Below are positions 10,673 through 23,439 of a stretch of DNA of 64,000 nucleotides, piece after piece. Position numbers and translations under genes: made by a program. This stretch comes from Filosporella fistucella. Its lineage: Eukaryota; Ascomycota; Leotiomycetes; Helotiales. Positions within the stretch are counted from its first letter, which is position 1. Every line of letters begins with the position of its first letter. A model generated the notes under the pieces. That model ran no database searches. It saw nothing but the letters and a program-made list of their open reading frames with translations, and was not told the origin of the DNA. The stretch is taken from positions 1,116,001-1,180,000 of the forward strand of contig JAQJZZ010000005.1 of assembly GCA_030077755.1 (NCBI GenBank), in the 5' to 3' direction.

Positions 10673-12800
10673 TCACAAGAAATCAATGCAATCCAAACTC
10701 ATCCCTGGACTCAGGTAAGTCGTTCCAGAGCTACCACTGATAACATTTATTTTCAAGATGTTGTATTGACCGGCCGCCAGGAATGCTGAAGCTGGAACAG
10801 TGTACTTTTCAAATGTTAGAGCCGACATATTTGTTTACTTTCAGAAATCCAGTTTTGAAAAAGACATGGAACAGCAGAAAGTTGACAACTTACGGTGAGT
10901 AGAGTATTTGTTCCTCTATATGTGCCCACTGTCAAGCTTCTCGTTGAGGCTTGAGAGCTCGCTGCTGGAGCGGAGGATGTCCAGCTATTGACTGTAATTT
11001 GTGGTCTACCACCAGCAAACGCTTGCGTGATTCCAATTCGGACTGTATGGGCGAGAGCTGTTTGGGCAGCTGAAAGCTTGAAGTAGATCAAGTGACCATT
11101 GTTTACGTCGACTAAATTCATTCAGGTTATTTTTGTCTCATGATATATAGGCAGGAAGGGAAGGAATATACCCCACATGTAACCTGGGAAGGAGTTGCTT
11201 GAACTTGTACCAACGATAAAGTTAGAAGGATTCCAGGAAGAAAGGCGGGTATCGCTGGGATGCATATAGGTTGGCTATTATTGTTAGTCTAGAAACATGT
11301 GATTGAACAAAATATACCTTCATAGGAGTGGTATCAAAGTTGAGGAATCCTGCCGGCGTTCCATCCCAGTCACCAATTCTCCAAATTGCAACACTGTCTG
11401 AAAGATCCACAGGGGTGATAGTGTGCAGAGCAAGACCTGCCCCAGCAGTCACTGTGACACTAACAGTGTAGACACTTAACTCTCCCTTATAAATGGTCAA
11501 GGTATAAGTTCCTGGAATGACATTTGTGATGCTAAAGGCTCCCGTGGAAGGTGTAGCAGTACCCCAGTACTGTGCGTTTGTATTTGAGAGTGCTGCAACG
11601 TAAGTGTATGCGGATTTCATGTTTGCGATTCCTATACTATTAGAGATATAAACTCAAATAACCATTGACGAACACTTACCAACTCCACTCACATAACCTC
11701 GGGCTGAACTAGCAACCCATCCAGTGATGCCAAGCGTGTCCATCCAACTCCAATCTGCTTTGCGTGCAAACAATGCAGAATTTGGCGCACTTCCATCAGT
11801 GAACGAGAGAACATACGGCCCTTGAAGACCAAATCTCTCTGGGTCTGTGGTACCCATATTGTAGTAGAGGATCTCGTAAAGATCTTCTGCAATCGTGGTA
11901 CAACCTCTTACAAGAGATCGGAAAAAAGGACCTCCAGATGCTTTTTCATGATTTGATCGAATGAGCCAGATGCCAACTGATGAAGTGGCCTTGCCAACAT
12001 AGTCGTAATCAATCGTCCTGCAAATTGTTAGTCTACTTCTCATAGCAATGGAAAGAACATGTACCTTCCGTAATTACTTCCCTGATAGTGCTTGGACTTG
12101 GTATATCCGTATGTTGTTGACAACGTGACATCTGAGGCCTCAACAGTGGTTGAGGGAGTGTCATAATAATCAGAGTCGATTGCTGCTTTGGGGAGTATAT
12201 TCGGCACGAGACGAACAATGTATCGTAATGCAGCGACCTAGACATTGCCTTGTTAGACTCGTTCAAAGTAAAGTGGGGGATATTACGCTATTATCTCCTT
12301 TGTTAGTGAGCATGTAGATATTGTTGTTGCCATATCTTGCAATGTACGTATGAATCAAGGTCCCATAGGTGACAGTCACTTTGATGATATATGCTGGGCC
12401 TGCCATTGTTAGCGAATTCCGGTCAATTTGAAGGCGTCACTTACTTGAATATTGCTGAATTGTCACTGTCGATGTTCCAAGACCACTCTCTACTTGTGAG
12501 TTCTTTCCTTGATATCCATTGTATTCCTACACAATCCGTTAGCCGTATTTCCACTAACCCTCACGAGAAGACACTACTTACAACACCATTGTAGACCATG
12601 GAAGTAATATCTCCATTGGTCTTAGATACTTTGAAAACCAGCAGTGATCCAGTATCTAACAAAAATCAGATAATTATATTGATAATTTCGGAAAAATTAC
12701 CTATAACATATTGACTCCCATTATCTGTGTATCCGAACGCAGCGAGCACAAGGCACGGAAAACTGAAGGCAACAACTACAAAAAACAAGAGACTTTTCAT
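10673..12800 (-). CDS. rglA: Rhamnogalacturonan endolyase, polysaccharide lyase family 4 (secreted)
   Basis: Secreted pectinase that cleaves the rhamnose-galacturonate backbone of rhamnogalacturonan I by beta-elimination. The start MKSLLFFVVVAFSFPCLVLA is a clear signal peptide. The reading frame is spread over ten exons: 12701-12800, 12582-12655, 12445-12526, 12287-12399, 12065-12237, 11680-12017, 11318-11631, 11172-11274, 10894-11111 and 10673-10804. These total 548 residues, close to the 500-550 usual for fungal PL4. The lyase part includes NHEKASGGPFFRS and LQGPYVLSFTDG. The middle NVIPGTYTLTIYKGE is the fibronectin-III-like second domain. The end (YMHPSDTRLSSW, GTTYLSPG) is the CBM-like third domain. 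A TATA-like ATAAAA lies about 75 nt upstream of the ATG. It sits alone, without other pectinase genes nearby. Confidence 0.93.
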
Positions 12801-13577
12801 ATTTGCAGCTCGCAAACACAGCAATGGAGAAAGGAAGAGGGGAGGAAAGCCTCTTCAACAGAGGGGAGATACCTCATTTTATCCATCTCGGAACCGAAGC
12901 AACTGCAAAGGATCTGAGCAAGGGAACAAACACAAGCATCTCATAACAGCACGAATAAGGACGTGACAGTCTCGGCGCCTTCTCAATCGAATGTTGAAGG
13001 GAATATTTTTGAACATGGAGCGATTGGTGGAAGTAACTATTCTCGTCTGTCCCTGAATCTTGGCAATCGGAGACCCCCCTGCCTCGGCTCCAGGGGAATA
13101 AGGAATGTGTCCCTTTTCGATGTTGACTCTCCGGATGCAGAATATAGGATGGAGAAGCTGTCATTTTAAACTTAAGGCGACCCAGGAATTGTAATTAACT
13201 GGCCCATTTTAAGCCCTCTGCTCTTGATTTAGTTCCGCTACTTGCAGCTACTTGATATAGGTAATGTGCTTAAAATGAAGAGCGGATTGGAGCATCCAGA
13301 TAGTGCATGTATAGCAAAATTCTGTAAGCATAATTTGATTATCCTTGATGACGTGCGAGTCGTTTTGGTGGAATCACTCTTCTTGGTCGGACGAGGTTCA
13401 TGAAATGCTGTACAGCTCAGAGACTGACAGCTGGGCATATCAAATGCATTGAAGTTGACCCAAGGCTCGTCGGTGGTTGGAGCCAATAACCGGTCTCTCG
13501 ATATGTACAGATTCAGATATCTAAAGACCTAAATGTTACAAAGTCCAGTTGGACTTATTCCCCTACCACCTGGGACC
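12801..13577. other. Upstream region of the lyase gene and 3' flank of alg5
   Basis: Non-coding. Purine-rich sequence and a TATA-like element (read on the minus strand near 12871-12880) precede the lyase start. Small ORFs at 12874-13486 have no known similarity. Confidence 0.55.
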
Positions 13578-14889
13578 TTACCTCCTTCTATACACTCCAA
13601 CCATCCAACTTGCTCTCAAGATCGCCAAGCCCCATGCCATTCCTATACTATCCCACATCACATTCAGCTTGCTCCCTCCCACTTCCTTCCATCCTATCTG
13701 CACTTCCGCGACCTTGATTCCAGGACTTGTGCCGCGTTTCCCTTGAGACGCAACAACGATACCAGAGGGTGCGCTTTCGGCTAACATCAACATCTCGACA
13801 TCAAAGATCCAGCCTTCGGCGTGCATGTACGGTATTATATGTGGTAGCGATTCGCGAGAAAAGAGCTTGAATCCACATTGCGTGTCTCGGATTCGGGATG
13901 TAGCAGGAGGTGTAAGGAGACGGAGGAGTAGATGGAACGAGTGCATCAGGGCATTTCTGAGTGCAGAACGCTGGATTTTGTTAGCCATTGATCGTGGAAT
14001 TATATAATTGGCACATACCTGGACAACAGCCTCGCTGCCTACGAGATGGGATCTGCTTCCTACTGCAATGGCACGGCCAGGCTCATCAGCCACCTCCCTG
14101 CACCCATCTACTAGTTTTGCCAAATCCTCAAACTTGGAAGCCCCATCCGCATCCGCAAAAACAGCGTATGCTCCCCTAACATGTCTAAATCCATGCGTAA
14201 CAGCCCCTCCTTTCCCTCTATTTTCCTTCAACGTGCATACCCTGAGAACATCGTGTAACTTATTCCGTCTTGCAAAATCAAGAGCAACATCCACAGTCTT
14301 GTCCTTACTCCCATCGTTCACAATCAGAATCTCATATCCACCAATTCCTTTCGAACGGGGCGTAGCACTCCCATTCGCTTTCCCCTTCTCTTTCTTTGCC
14401 GCCACTGGCAACCGCCCATATTCAGCATCCAAAAACGCAACCGCTTCCTCCAGCATAATCTCTAAACGCTCTTCCTCATTGTACGCCGGAATAACCACAC
14501 TCATTTCCAGCTCCGCTTCCTCGATCGTACCTGTATGTTTTTCTGAGAAGTCACCAGTAACTTCTGCTTCTTTCCTGTGAGCGAGCCATTCGTCATGCCA
14601 GCACGGAAGCTCTTTGGGAGAAGTAATCGATCCATCTGGATGAGTAGTTATGTAAGTTTTTTCTGACGAGAAGGATGGGCGCGGGGTCGGCGCAACGAGT
14701 AGGAGGGCAAAATATGCCTATACTTTCTATTAGTTTGTTTGGAGGATAGAGGGGCGGGTTGCGTACAAATGCTAATGAAGCGAGAGCAAAAGAAACGACA
14801 ATTGTGAGCAACAGAGGTAGAGGCGTTCCCCTTGCAAACTCATAAACTGTCCAGAGTAGCCTCTGCGGGATGTCTACGAATGCTGCCAT
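13578..14889 (-). CDS. alg5: Dolichyl-phosphate beta-glucosyltransferase Alg5
   Basis: ER-membrane GT2 glycosyltransferase that makes dolichyl-phosphate-glucose, the donor for glucosylating the N-glycan precursor. Three exons (14767-14889, 14019-14717, 13578-13970) give 404 residues with frame kept. An N-terminal transmembrane helix spans about residues 24-52 and is completed across the first intron (ALASLAF / AYFALLL). The catalytic domain shows SVVIPAYNEEERLE, then EILIVNDGSKDKT and the metal-binding FADADGA, followed by DTQCGFKLFSRE. The protein is longer than yeast Alg5 (334 residues) because of an inserted loop rich in Lys, Gly and Ala (AAKKEKGKANGSATP) between the first two motifs. The start MAAFVDIPQR is the only ATG upstream of the helix in frame. 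Confidence 0.92.
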
Positions 14890-15676
14890 GTTTCTGAGCT
14901 GCGGAACCAGAAGATGAATGGGCGCGAGAAGGGAGCAATTTATGGAATCGAGGCCGAAAGCTTGAGGTTTAACATTGAATAACGCAGCGCACACAAGCTT
15001 GAAAATTTCGTCAGCTCAATCGTACATGGCCTGCGTTTAATTGGGGTGTGGGTAGCAGAGGCTGTCTTGGAGGAAGTCGTCGTCGGCGGCGTCGTGTTCT
15101 GCTATAATTATGAACACGATTCACATAAGGCGGAGCTTCGGTACTTTTAGACTTCGAAAGGACCCCTGTGCCTGTTAGAGACAGCCTTGTGACTGATTCG
15201 TAGCCTCACCTGCGAGGCTAGATGAATTAGAAATTGGGACAACTGGGGAAGCTAATACAGGCTGATCAAGGCCTGGAGATGTTCGCAAAATATGATTATA
15301 ATTATTGATTCGGGATAGCCTTGCCAGGACAAGGAGTTTGTTGAATATTCGAATGGCAAGTTGTGACGAGAGTACATCATTTACAAATAAGACCTTTGGA
15401 ATCTCGAAAAGTCATTTGATTTTACGTCTGTGAGACGTGCCCGGTATTGTCTTCTCGCCTTATTCTCATGCTCAGAACCGTCCTCTATAATACAAAGTAA
15501 CAAGCAAGCCCCGTGATCCATGATCAAATGCTCATTTTCCATTGCTCGTTAATCCCGTAGCTCAGCGAAAGCAAGCCCAATGGGTGTCTCGTAATAACAA
15601 CAGTGAACTCACCCATAACACCTTACACCAGAAAGCGCCTTGTCTGTCTCCATGTCGTGATACCAAGACAGACTTT
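14890..15676. other. Intergenic: alg5 promoter side and 3' flank of psy2
   Basis: No gene seen. Both neighbours are on the minus strand, so the left part is the alg5 upstream region and the right part the 3' flank of psy2. It contains AT-rich stretches near 15290-15380. Confidence 0.6.
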
Positions 15677-18607
15677 TCAACTGCCGTTGTCTCCACTATT
15701 TGGGCTCTCGCCACCAGTCTTGATAGCTGGGGAAAGACTGATGGCAATCTTATTGGCTTTGCCACCAGATCCTCCACTGTTATGAGGACTGGTATTGAAA
15801 CTCTTCTTTCTCCGTAGCACGCTGCTTGTATTCGATCCAACCGAACTGGCAGAATTACGCCGCTTCGGTTGCGACAACTTGCTCATTTCATCTTCGTCTT
15901 CATCCTCTCGGCGTCGCTTCTCAGATAGCTTTTCTGGAGGAGAAAGAACTGCCGCTGACATGATAGGAGTCATCGTGGTTGTATTGTTCCCATCCTTCGT
16001 CGGTGTAGGTGGTGTATTCTCATCTGCAACAAGAATGCCGGCTGTAATGTCGGTCTCCATACTATCGTTTTCTTCATCCGACGTGTAATCCACAAGAGGC
16101 TTCGACAAAGGTGAGGCACCGTTGGCCAATGGGCGATTGGTCTCGGTTTTAGCTGCGAGTTCATCCTCATCATCAGACGTGTTGAAGTACTCCTCTTCTT
16201 GAGCATCGAGATCTTTGATGCCCGATTCCCACCGACTGCCTCTACCCGTCTCTGGTCTTTTTGGCGTTTCCTCTCCTCCATCCAAACTCGGGAAGGAAGT
16301 CTCTATGCTGGTGGCAAAACCTTGAGTTTGGTCGTATCTAATGATAAAGTTTTGGAAGATATCGACGTATGTTATATCTTTCATCTTCTCGCGGTAGTTT
16401 TCTACCAAGTGGGCGATGATGTTCTTGATATGTTCCCTCTTGATAAAATCAAAAAATTCTAAGCATGCCGAATTCAAGAGGTTATCACGTGGCATTGTCT
16501 CAATCACCAGGTTCAAGATAGGCTCAAAGAGCTTTCCGTGGGTCATCTGCTGGTTGTAGAATTCATCCTGCAGCCCGATGAGATTTCGGAAAAATTTGAG
16601 AGCGGCTAGAGCTAGTCAGCAATGATTGTCTACACAGAGGGGATACTTACTGAGTTTCAAATACTTTTCGGGACTAGAAAGTAGTTGGGCAATTCGTTGG
16701 CCCAACTTTTCAGTCATTACAAAGTATTTGCTGTGGTGAGTATGCTGGCGAACGAAGAAGCAGAGGATTTCGATCAGGTATATGAAAAGTGAGACTTGGT
16801 GAACATTGAAGTCCATATTAGTCCTGTCCTTTAAATCAACCAATGGTTTGAACAGCTTTTTTGCCGACTCCTCATAGAAATCTTTGACGAACTCCGCTTG
16901 TTGAGGATCTGGCTGGGGTCGCATCCTGCCCACAGCATCACCATTCCGGGCCATGTTGTCCAATGCATTTTGTGGTCCGGGGTCAAGCAGGACTTTGATG
17001 GCATCTGCAATTTGTGCCTTTACGCCGAGGTCGGCTTCAACAAGCAACAAATCGATCAAGGAATCTGTAAGAGGTGTTTGCTTCTCGTTAATTTGTCGGA
17101 ATATGGTTTGGCGAATCATTTGAGGATCATGATCGATCATAGAAACGAGCACATCTGTCGCTCCAACTCGTACCCCGACGTCGCTATGGCGAAGAGCAAA
17201 GTTGATCACAGATAGAAGTCCGTGGCCCAGGAAATTGTTATACAGCTGTTGCCTCGATGGTTGCTGCAGATTCTTCGCGATAGCACAGCACTGCTGAATG
17301 AAAAGAACTGCCTCCTTCTTACGATCCATATCAGTTTCCTGGGGACCGAAAACGCCAAAAAGGTCTTTGAGAAATGCTGGATTCGTTTGGATATGTTGCA
17401 CAATATCGACTTGGTTGAAGAATATTAAAGAATTGAGAACAGAGAATGTAGGATCGTCCAGGATCCGTGCAAGAACCACATCTTTGAGGTATTGCAATCG
17501 ATAAGTGGCGTGAATCTTTTTCCGAATCGATTCATCGTCGATTCGGACAACTTCCTTGTATCTTCCCTCCTTTCCCAACCAAAGCCTGTGGTTTGTCTTG
17601 TGACTTGGAAAGTCAGGATCATACTCCAAAGCACCCACAACACCCAAGATCAAGTCGTCTGTAACCGCAAGCTCAATGATAGTTGTATCATTGAGCAATA
17701 TCAAGGTCTTCATAATGTTGCATAACCGGTGTAAACTCGCGAGATCCTCCATATCCTCCGCCATTTCTACTAGCGGTATCAATTTTTGGATGTATTCCTC
17801 AGATACGACATATTTGCTCAAAGCCTCACGTCCGTGGGAAGAATTTTGCAATCCGCGCATAGATGTTTCAACTTCGGCAAGATTTCCCAACCCGGGGGCT
17901 GGAAGAGTAACGGGGCTATTGAAAGGGTCGATCGATATATCGTCTGATAAGGCATCGTCTGATTTTGCGAGGTCAGTGAATTGAATGGGAGAGGCTAGCA
18001 CATTGTATACACACCTGGACCATTGATTGCCATCAGCTGGGCTTGTATATTGTTCACAAACTTCCTACAAGGCACATAATGTCAGAACCGGGTGTAACAT
18101 AGTCGCGGAGCGAAGTGAGGGCATGTTAAACTCACCATATCGCAGCGCAGCATTCCGATTCTTGAAAGCTAAGGGCCATATCAATGCCAGTCGAAGGTTC
18201 AGTCCATACGATGAGAGTATCTACAGATGTCAGCCTTGAGATGTTAACAGGGTAGGACAGGTATCATACCTTGCTGTTTTTGGAATCCATCTTCTCTGCA
18301 GATTCGCGTTTCTAGAAGTGTTCGATCTGGAAACTCTTCCGACTGCACGACAACTCGCGGTTCTTCTTGCCTGCTGCCTTCATTCTAGACGCGCAAAAAG
18401 TGTCAGCCAGCACATCTCAATGCGCCACGTAAAAGGGCGGAATATGGATATAAACAACGCGCAGAAACTGGGAAAGAGGAGGCATACGACCATGAACGCC
18501 GCGGTACAGAAACCGGTGCCTCTGTCAAACCAGTCATTGTTGCGCAACTCGTAGACCTTGACTCTCTTCTTGTCGTTCGGCGGATTAGGCACCGCTTGTG
18601 CCATCAT
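15677..18607 (-). CDS. psy2: Serine/threonine protein phosphatase 4 regulatory subunit 3 (Psy2/SMEK)
   Basis: Scaffold subunit that directs PP4 to substrates in the DNA-damage and checkpoint response. Six exons (18488-18607, 18270-18384, 18136-18220, 18015-18064, 16651-17958, 15677-16605) give 868 residues, typical for the family. The N-terminal EVH1/PH-like domain reads VKVYELRNNDWFDRGTGFC and then LIVWTEP. The DUF625/SMK-1 region with NHRLWLGKEGRYKEV and ARILDDPTFSVLNSLIFFNQ is followed by an armadillo-like helical region. The tail is acidic and low-complexity, with DEDEDEMS and a basic KRRNSASS element. The intron at 17959-18014 removes a stretch that reads like an ORF start (MLASPIQF); splicing there joins NGP to DDALSDD, as expected for the family. 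Two ATGs lie at the start (18607 and 18604). Confidence 0.93.
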
Positions 18608-21600
18608 CAAAGGTTGTAGTTCCCCCTCGAGGTCCTCTTCGGAGCAATTCAGGATATCTGGCACGATATCGAGGTGTTGTTGCAAAGAAAGTGGAGCCTG
18701 GCTCTGCGTGATGGTAGACGCCACTTTCTTGACGTCCACGGGTGCGCCGAGGTCGCGCTTGTGTCCAGGGAAGACGTCGAGGTGGATCTGTGCGAGGAGC
18801 GATCAGGATGATACAGTCGACATGCAATAATAGAAAGACCTCCCTCGGATATCGTGTGCGGTCGTGATGGTTGTGATGACGGGTTGTCGTTGTTTGCTCG
18901 ACCTCAGGATCTGCGAGACTCTCCGAAGTTGAGAAGCGGCTCTTTTAGGTTAGACCCGATTTTTGATGGTCAACACGCAAGATAATCTACATCTGAGCCT
19001 CCACAATTGTGTGAGGTGTGTCGCAAGTTTAATAATGATTCAGTAGTATAATTCTAATATAAATTTCTCGATTTTAATTCCATATCATTACTATCAATTC
19101 ATTTTTCGACCAAAAAGTGAAAATGACGATCTGTCACGTGCACATAGAAGTACCATGGAAGGCAACCCGAGAGGAGGTCCGTGCTAATTATAAGACCGAG
19201 AGGTGATATGGGACGCGACGAGCGACTGCGGCAACGAACCTCGGAAAGGACAGCTGGGCTGAAATTCAAGAAATGCGTCATTCGTTTCAGACGCAGATGC
19301 AAGACGCAACATTCCCATGAGCTTAAATCGAAATACGTGATACATCATCCTCTTATTACCACAACTAACCTATCTTATCCCTCCCGACCCGCTGGTTGCA
19401 TTTCACAGCAATCGGGTGAGGTAACTCACACGGGATGGATCCAGACTTTGATATAGGGTTCTCTTGTATCTTCGTGCCACGAGACTATGTAGCCGCAATG
19501 CACACTAGATATGGAAGAATCTGGGGCTTGGAAAGAGCTTATTCATTAGTTGAAATATTAGAAATCACGTCTTATATCGAATTTTTTTTATCAGTCACAT
19601 TGGCATTCACTTAACGGGTGTTTTTGTGCAGAATATTCTGCCATATTTGGTAAGAAGTATCTGTCAAATGCATCATCTAATATCATAATGTATCTTAAGA
19701 ATCTGTCGCACATCAGGTCAGGATCATACTTCGACGGACTCTGGAGAGAACAGCTCGTGCTCAAGCTAGTTATTCATATTTGTAGCCCCGCGGCACGAAA
19801 AAGGAGAAAACTTTCTTTGCTCGTGTGAGCACCATGACTAGAGATCGCAGCAAAGCCAAGTGATTTTGCTTCAAGAGCGAGTGTCGTTGGCTATCAAGGG
19901 CATAATATGGGCAATTTGAGATTTCGCAATTGATTCTTCTTTTATCATTTTTCTGTGAGCTATGGGATGACATACTCGCAATAGGGCTCTCACGAAAGCA
20001 TAGACTACCCCTCCCCTCCGCTCATCGCAAATAACTTTCGTCAATTGATTGTCCCTCCCTGTAGCCATAAACGAGAGTGGTGTTGTCATATCTATAAATA
20101 GCCGCGCCCTGATATTGGGCAGCTGAGGCCACTAATGCCAGCCGGAGGTGGTGGTGAACTTTTTGAACTTTATCCTTTGCCACTATGTACGTTGATACTG
20201 ACCTAAAACTCAGCAAAGCACATTGAAATTTCCAGAGTAGTGTATATAATTTTGATACTCCCTCCTATATCGGTATTGCTGAGTATCAGGACAGGGCATA
20301 ACGATATTTCCGAGCTTCTGAGTTGCGTGTAAAAAGAAAATCGATTTAGACTAAGTATGTGTATACACATCTAGCAAAGGCGTGGTGGAAGCCTCGCTGC
20401 AACGAGCCTCAATTCAGCGAGTATCTCGACACCTGCGTAAATCACCTGTAAAGCCTCAACCTTGAACCTCAGCAGTCAATCGCGGGAGTTAACATTCTCT
20501 TCCGAAATCGAATGTTTGGTACACCTTGAAGCTCTCTTCCTGAAATCGATCTTACCATTTAATCATGAACACGCGACATTCCGTAAGTTATGTGCACTTC
20601 CTGTGGAATTTTCAGCACAGAGAGCATCTACGGCGATCCCACCTTTGCTACACCATGAGCTTGGTTCGTGTCTGGCCAAAATCCCATCCTCCATATTTGA
20701 AATCGTTTTTGGGCCTGTACAGCTCAAATAGCATGCACGATAATCGTTTTTGCTGCAAGGTGACCATGTACAACCAGCTGCTTGCAACAGGTCCACAACT
20801 TCGATGAAGCTCACCGTTCAACCAAAGCTTCCGACCTGCTGGCCGGAGTGACTTGCAGTAGCAAGACTAGATAGCAGGATGAAGGATAGGATGGCAGATA
20901 AGATCCATGTATCGGGCAGATAGATGCACAGATATGGGATGGACATGCTTTCTAGGTCGGTAAACCTGCTAGTTAAGCTTGATGACCGCTGCCAGCATGG
21001 CGGTGGGCTCTTTTGGCTCTCAAAGAGCTTCATGGGGTAGTTGAAAATATGGTAGAAAAAATAATTTGCTTCCATCGCACTGCATATGTACCGCAGCGTC
21101 ACGAAGTCGACATTAGAATTGCAAAGCTAGTCATAAGTCTAATTGACTCGCCGCATTTGTGTAAAGTCGTTCAAGACAATTTGAGACGGTGAGAAATCTC
21201 TCAAGGATAAAATACCTTCACTTCCAGCTGAGAAATTGCTGGTGCACGTCGCAGAACGACGGTAAGATCGTCAGAGGAGAGATAAGAAGCGAGTGAAGTC
21301 GATAAATGTCTCCCAAAGTCTCAGCTGGCTCTTGACGGCCCCTGAGCCGAATGGAGATGGCTTTTTGGGCACTCTGCACGATCCATGTGAAAATCCTCAG
21401 TTATTACCAGGGTTCGAGCAAGATTAATATTGATCTGCCCCAGGCTGACCTGTTACCAAGATAGGCGCTGGTCAGCAGAATCAGGAAAAGTAAATCTAAA
21501 ACCAATACTCACTCAGATCCACAAAATTTGGGCAATGCGATTTGCTTGACAGACTGTTAATCAAGGGACTTACTTATCTTTCACTCTTCAGTAGGAGTTG

Positions 21601-22500
21601 AGCGAACTGTAGGTAAGTCTCATCGCAGTCGTGAAGATGTATCGACGACATCGGGAAAACCGAGAGGAGGAGCTTGGAGCAGCAAAATTAGACTACCAAC
21701 CTTTCTGGAAATCATATTGACTAGGTTGACCAGAAATGGCATATATTTTTTGAGTCAGCTGGGTTAGACCAAACCACTCACAAATCATCCACTACGCCCA
21801 CGTTCTTGCGCTCGTTTCCAGCGACGACTTGTGGCGTGCTTAACTAGTTATTCTCCGTCATTGTTTGAGACTACCGAAAGCCACACTGGCGGATCATTCA
21901 CAACCGCCTCCGCAGACACATCCAACTCTTTCCGAAAATATCATTTTTGGTTCTTGGAGTCTGGCTAAATACAAGTCGATAGGCTTCCTGCAGCTTTTGC
22001 GGTTCCAATGGATGAGTCGTTTTGGTACCCTACAGCACAATCGCTAGTGCAAAAGGATAACGTGTAGAGACTTGGAATACTCGGGCCGTCTGAACTGAAT
22101 TGCATGCTCCAAAATAGTGTGAGACCAGAGGTCTCTGGGTCAGCGTTTTATCTCCATCCCAACGCAGTGTCGACCCACTTCTGGCAATATTTTCGAGCTC
22201 GAATAAGACATTTCTCTCCCGTGCTGCGCTATGAGTAGATATGGTCGAGGCAAGGGTTGGAGAAGTGGTCGTATGGCCTTATATCTGAATCAGTTAGATG
22301 TTTAAATGCTTGGGTTTGTCTGATGAGAATAACTGCGAAATGCATATTGAGGCCATAAAGTCCACAAAAGGCCTTATTTCTCTGACCAAACAGTTCGGTG
22401 AAAACAGTTGAAATCACTGTACGGAAAATATTAATACTCGCTGGCCAAGCTTTACGCCTTCAGCGCTCACCCCTGGATGATAAGAATGAGGATGAGGATG
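18608..22500. other. Gene-poor region, left part
   Basis: About 3.9 kb in which I find no supportable gene. ORFs of 60-94 codons occur on both strands (for example 19181-19456 plus, 20818-21102 minus), but they lack motifs and splice continuations. Base composition is ordinary, without long A/T blocks or tandem repeats. The first few hundred bases are the psy2 upstream region. A decayed gene or a long non-coding RNA cannot be excluded. Confidence 0.5.
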
Positions 22501-22574
22501 TTGGGACGGCTGGCCAAGGTGAGGCGGGCTGGGCTTCCAGGGGCGCAGGAACAGCCGGGGGGAGGTGCCTACTA

Positions 22575-22593
22575 GTACTGTACCGTACAGTAC
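22575..22593. repeat. Inverted repeat, 8-bp arms
   Basis: GTACTGTA, spacer CCG, TACAGTAC: perfect 8-bp arms. It lies in a segment (22560-23060) unusually rich in GTAC, mostly as AGTACCT or TGTACC. It could be a binding site for a dimeric regulator; that is inference. Confidence 0.75.
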
Positions 22594-23110
22594 CTAAAAT
22601 TCCAAGATTACTGGTAGAGATGTCTCTCTCAGAGCGCCACTACTAACACTTTTTTCGACCAAGTTACCCAGTACGAACACTCTAATGCTACAGAATCTGT
22701 AAGCGTCGCAAGGTTAGATCCCACTACGGAGTTACTACCAGAGTCTACAGCAGTAGTAAAATCTTGTCAACCACATCTCATCAGGGCCATAGCATCAGCA
22801 TCATGACCAACGCCATTGCCAGTACCTGTTGGTGCCAACCTCGAACGATACCAGCAATTCCCATGTGCATTAAGTGATTTCCGATCTCGATATTGATATT
22901 GATCTGAATTATGATTCTCGGCCAACGGAATCTGAGCCAGCCCAAGCCCACAATCAAGCCCAAGCCATAACCACACCAGGGGTCGGGGCCCTGTACCTGT
23001 ACGATGTACCTGTGCAATTGGAAATGCCAGTACCTACGTACTACGTACAGTACCTAGCCAGTGCTCACTCTCATCCATGGAAACGAACATGTTTGTTTGC
23101 CATCCATGCT

Positions 23111-23130
23111 GCCATGCCATGCCATGCCAT
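23111..23130 (+). repeat. Short tandem repeat (GCCAT)4
   Basis: Four perfect tandem copies of GCCAT. A microsatellite in non-coding sequence upstream of the 24258 gene. Confidence 0.9.
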
Positions 23131-23439
23131 GTTCTGTCACTCTCTCACTAACTCACCCACCTACCCACTGCCATGTCTCTTGGGATCCATCCGCATATTC
23201 CGTGTCTTCCGTACTCCGTATACAAGTATTAATTTGATACGCCGCAATTATACCCAAAGCCTGGAGATAACGAAATCCATTTACGGTTACGGTATTTATT
23301 GTACAGGGACAAGGGCAAGTCAACTGATACATTGGACCCTACAAGGCTATTTCAAGGGCGCGCCTTAGACAGGACTGTACGAGCAGACTACATTCGGTGA
23401 CGAAAGACCTACTTCTGTACAAGTTACTTGCGGCTTTGA

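Noticed and set aside
17959..18014. Apparent start MLASPIQF at the head of the long psy2 exon
   Set aside because: It lies inside a 56-nt GT-AG intron with a CTGAC branch-like site; splicing gives NGP-DDALSDD, which fits the family.
21400..21440. GGGTTCGAGC as a possible tRNA B-box
   Set aside because: No A-box or cloverleaf pairing in the preceding 70-90 bases.
22925..23368. 164-codon plus-strand ORF region upstream of the 24258 gene
   Set aside because: Translation is repetitive and dominated by short sequence repeats (GCCAT, GTACCT); no motif and no plausible continuation.
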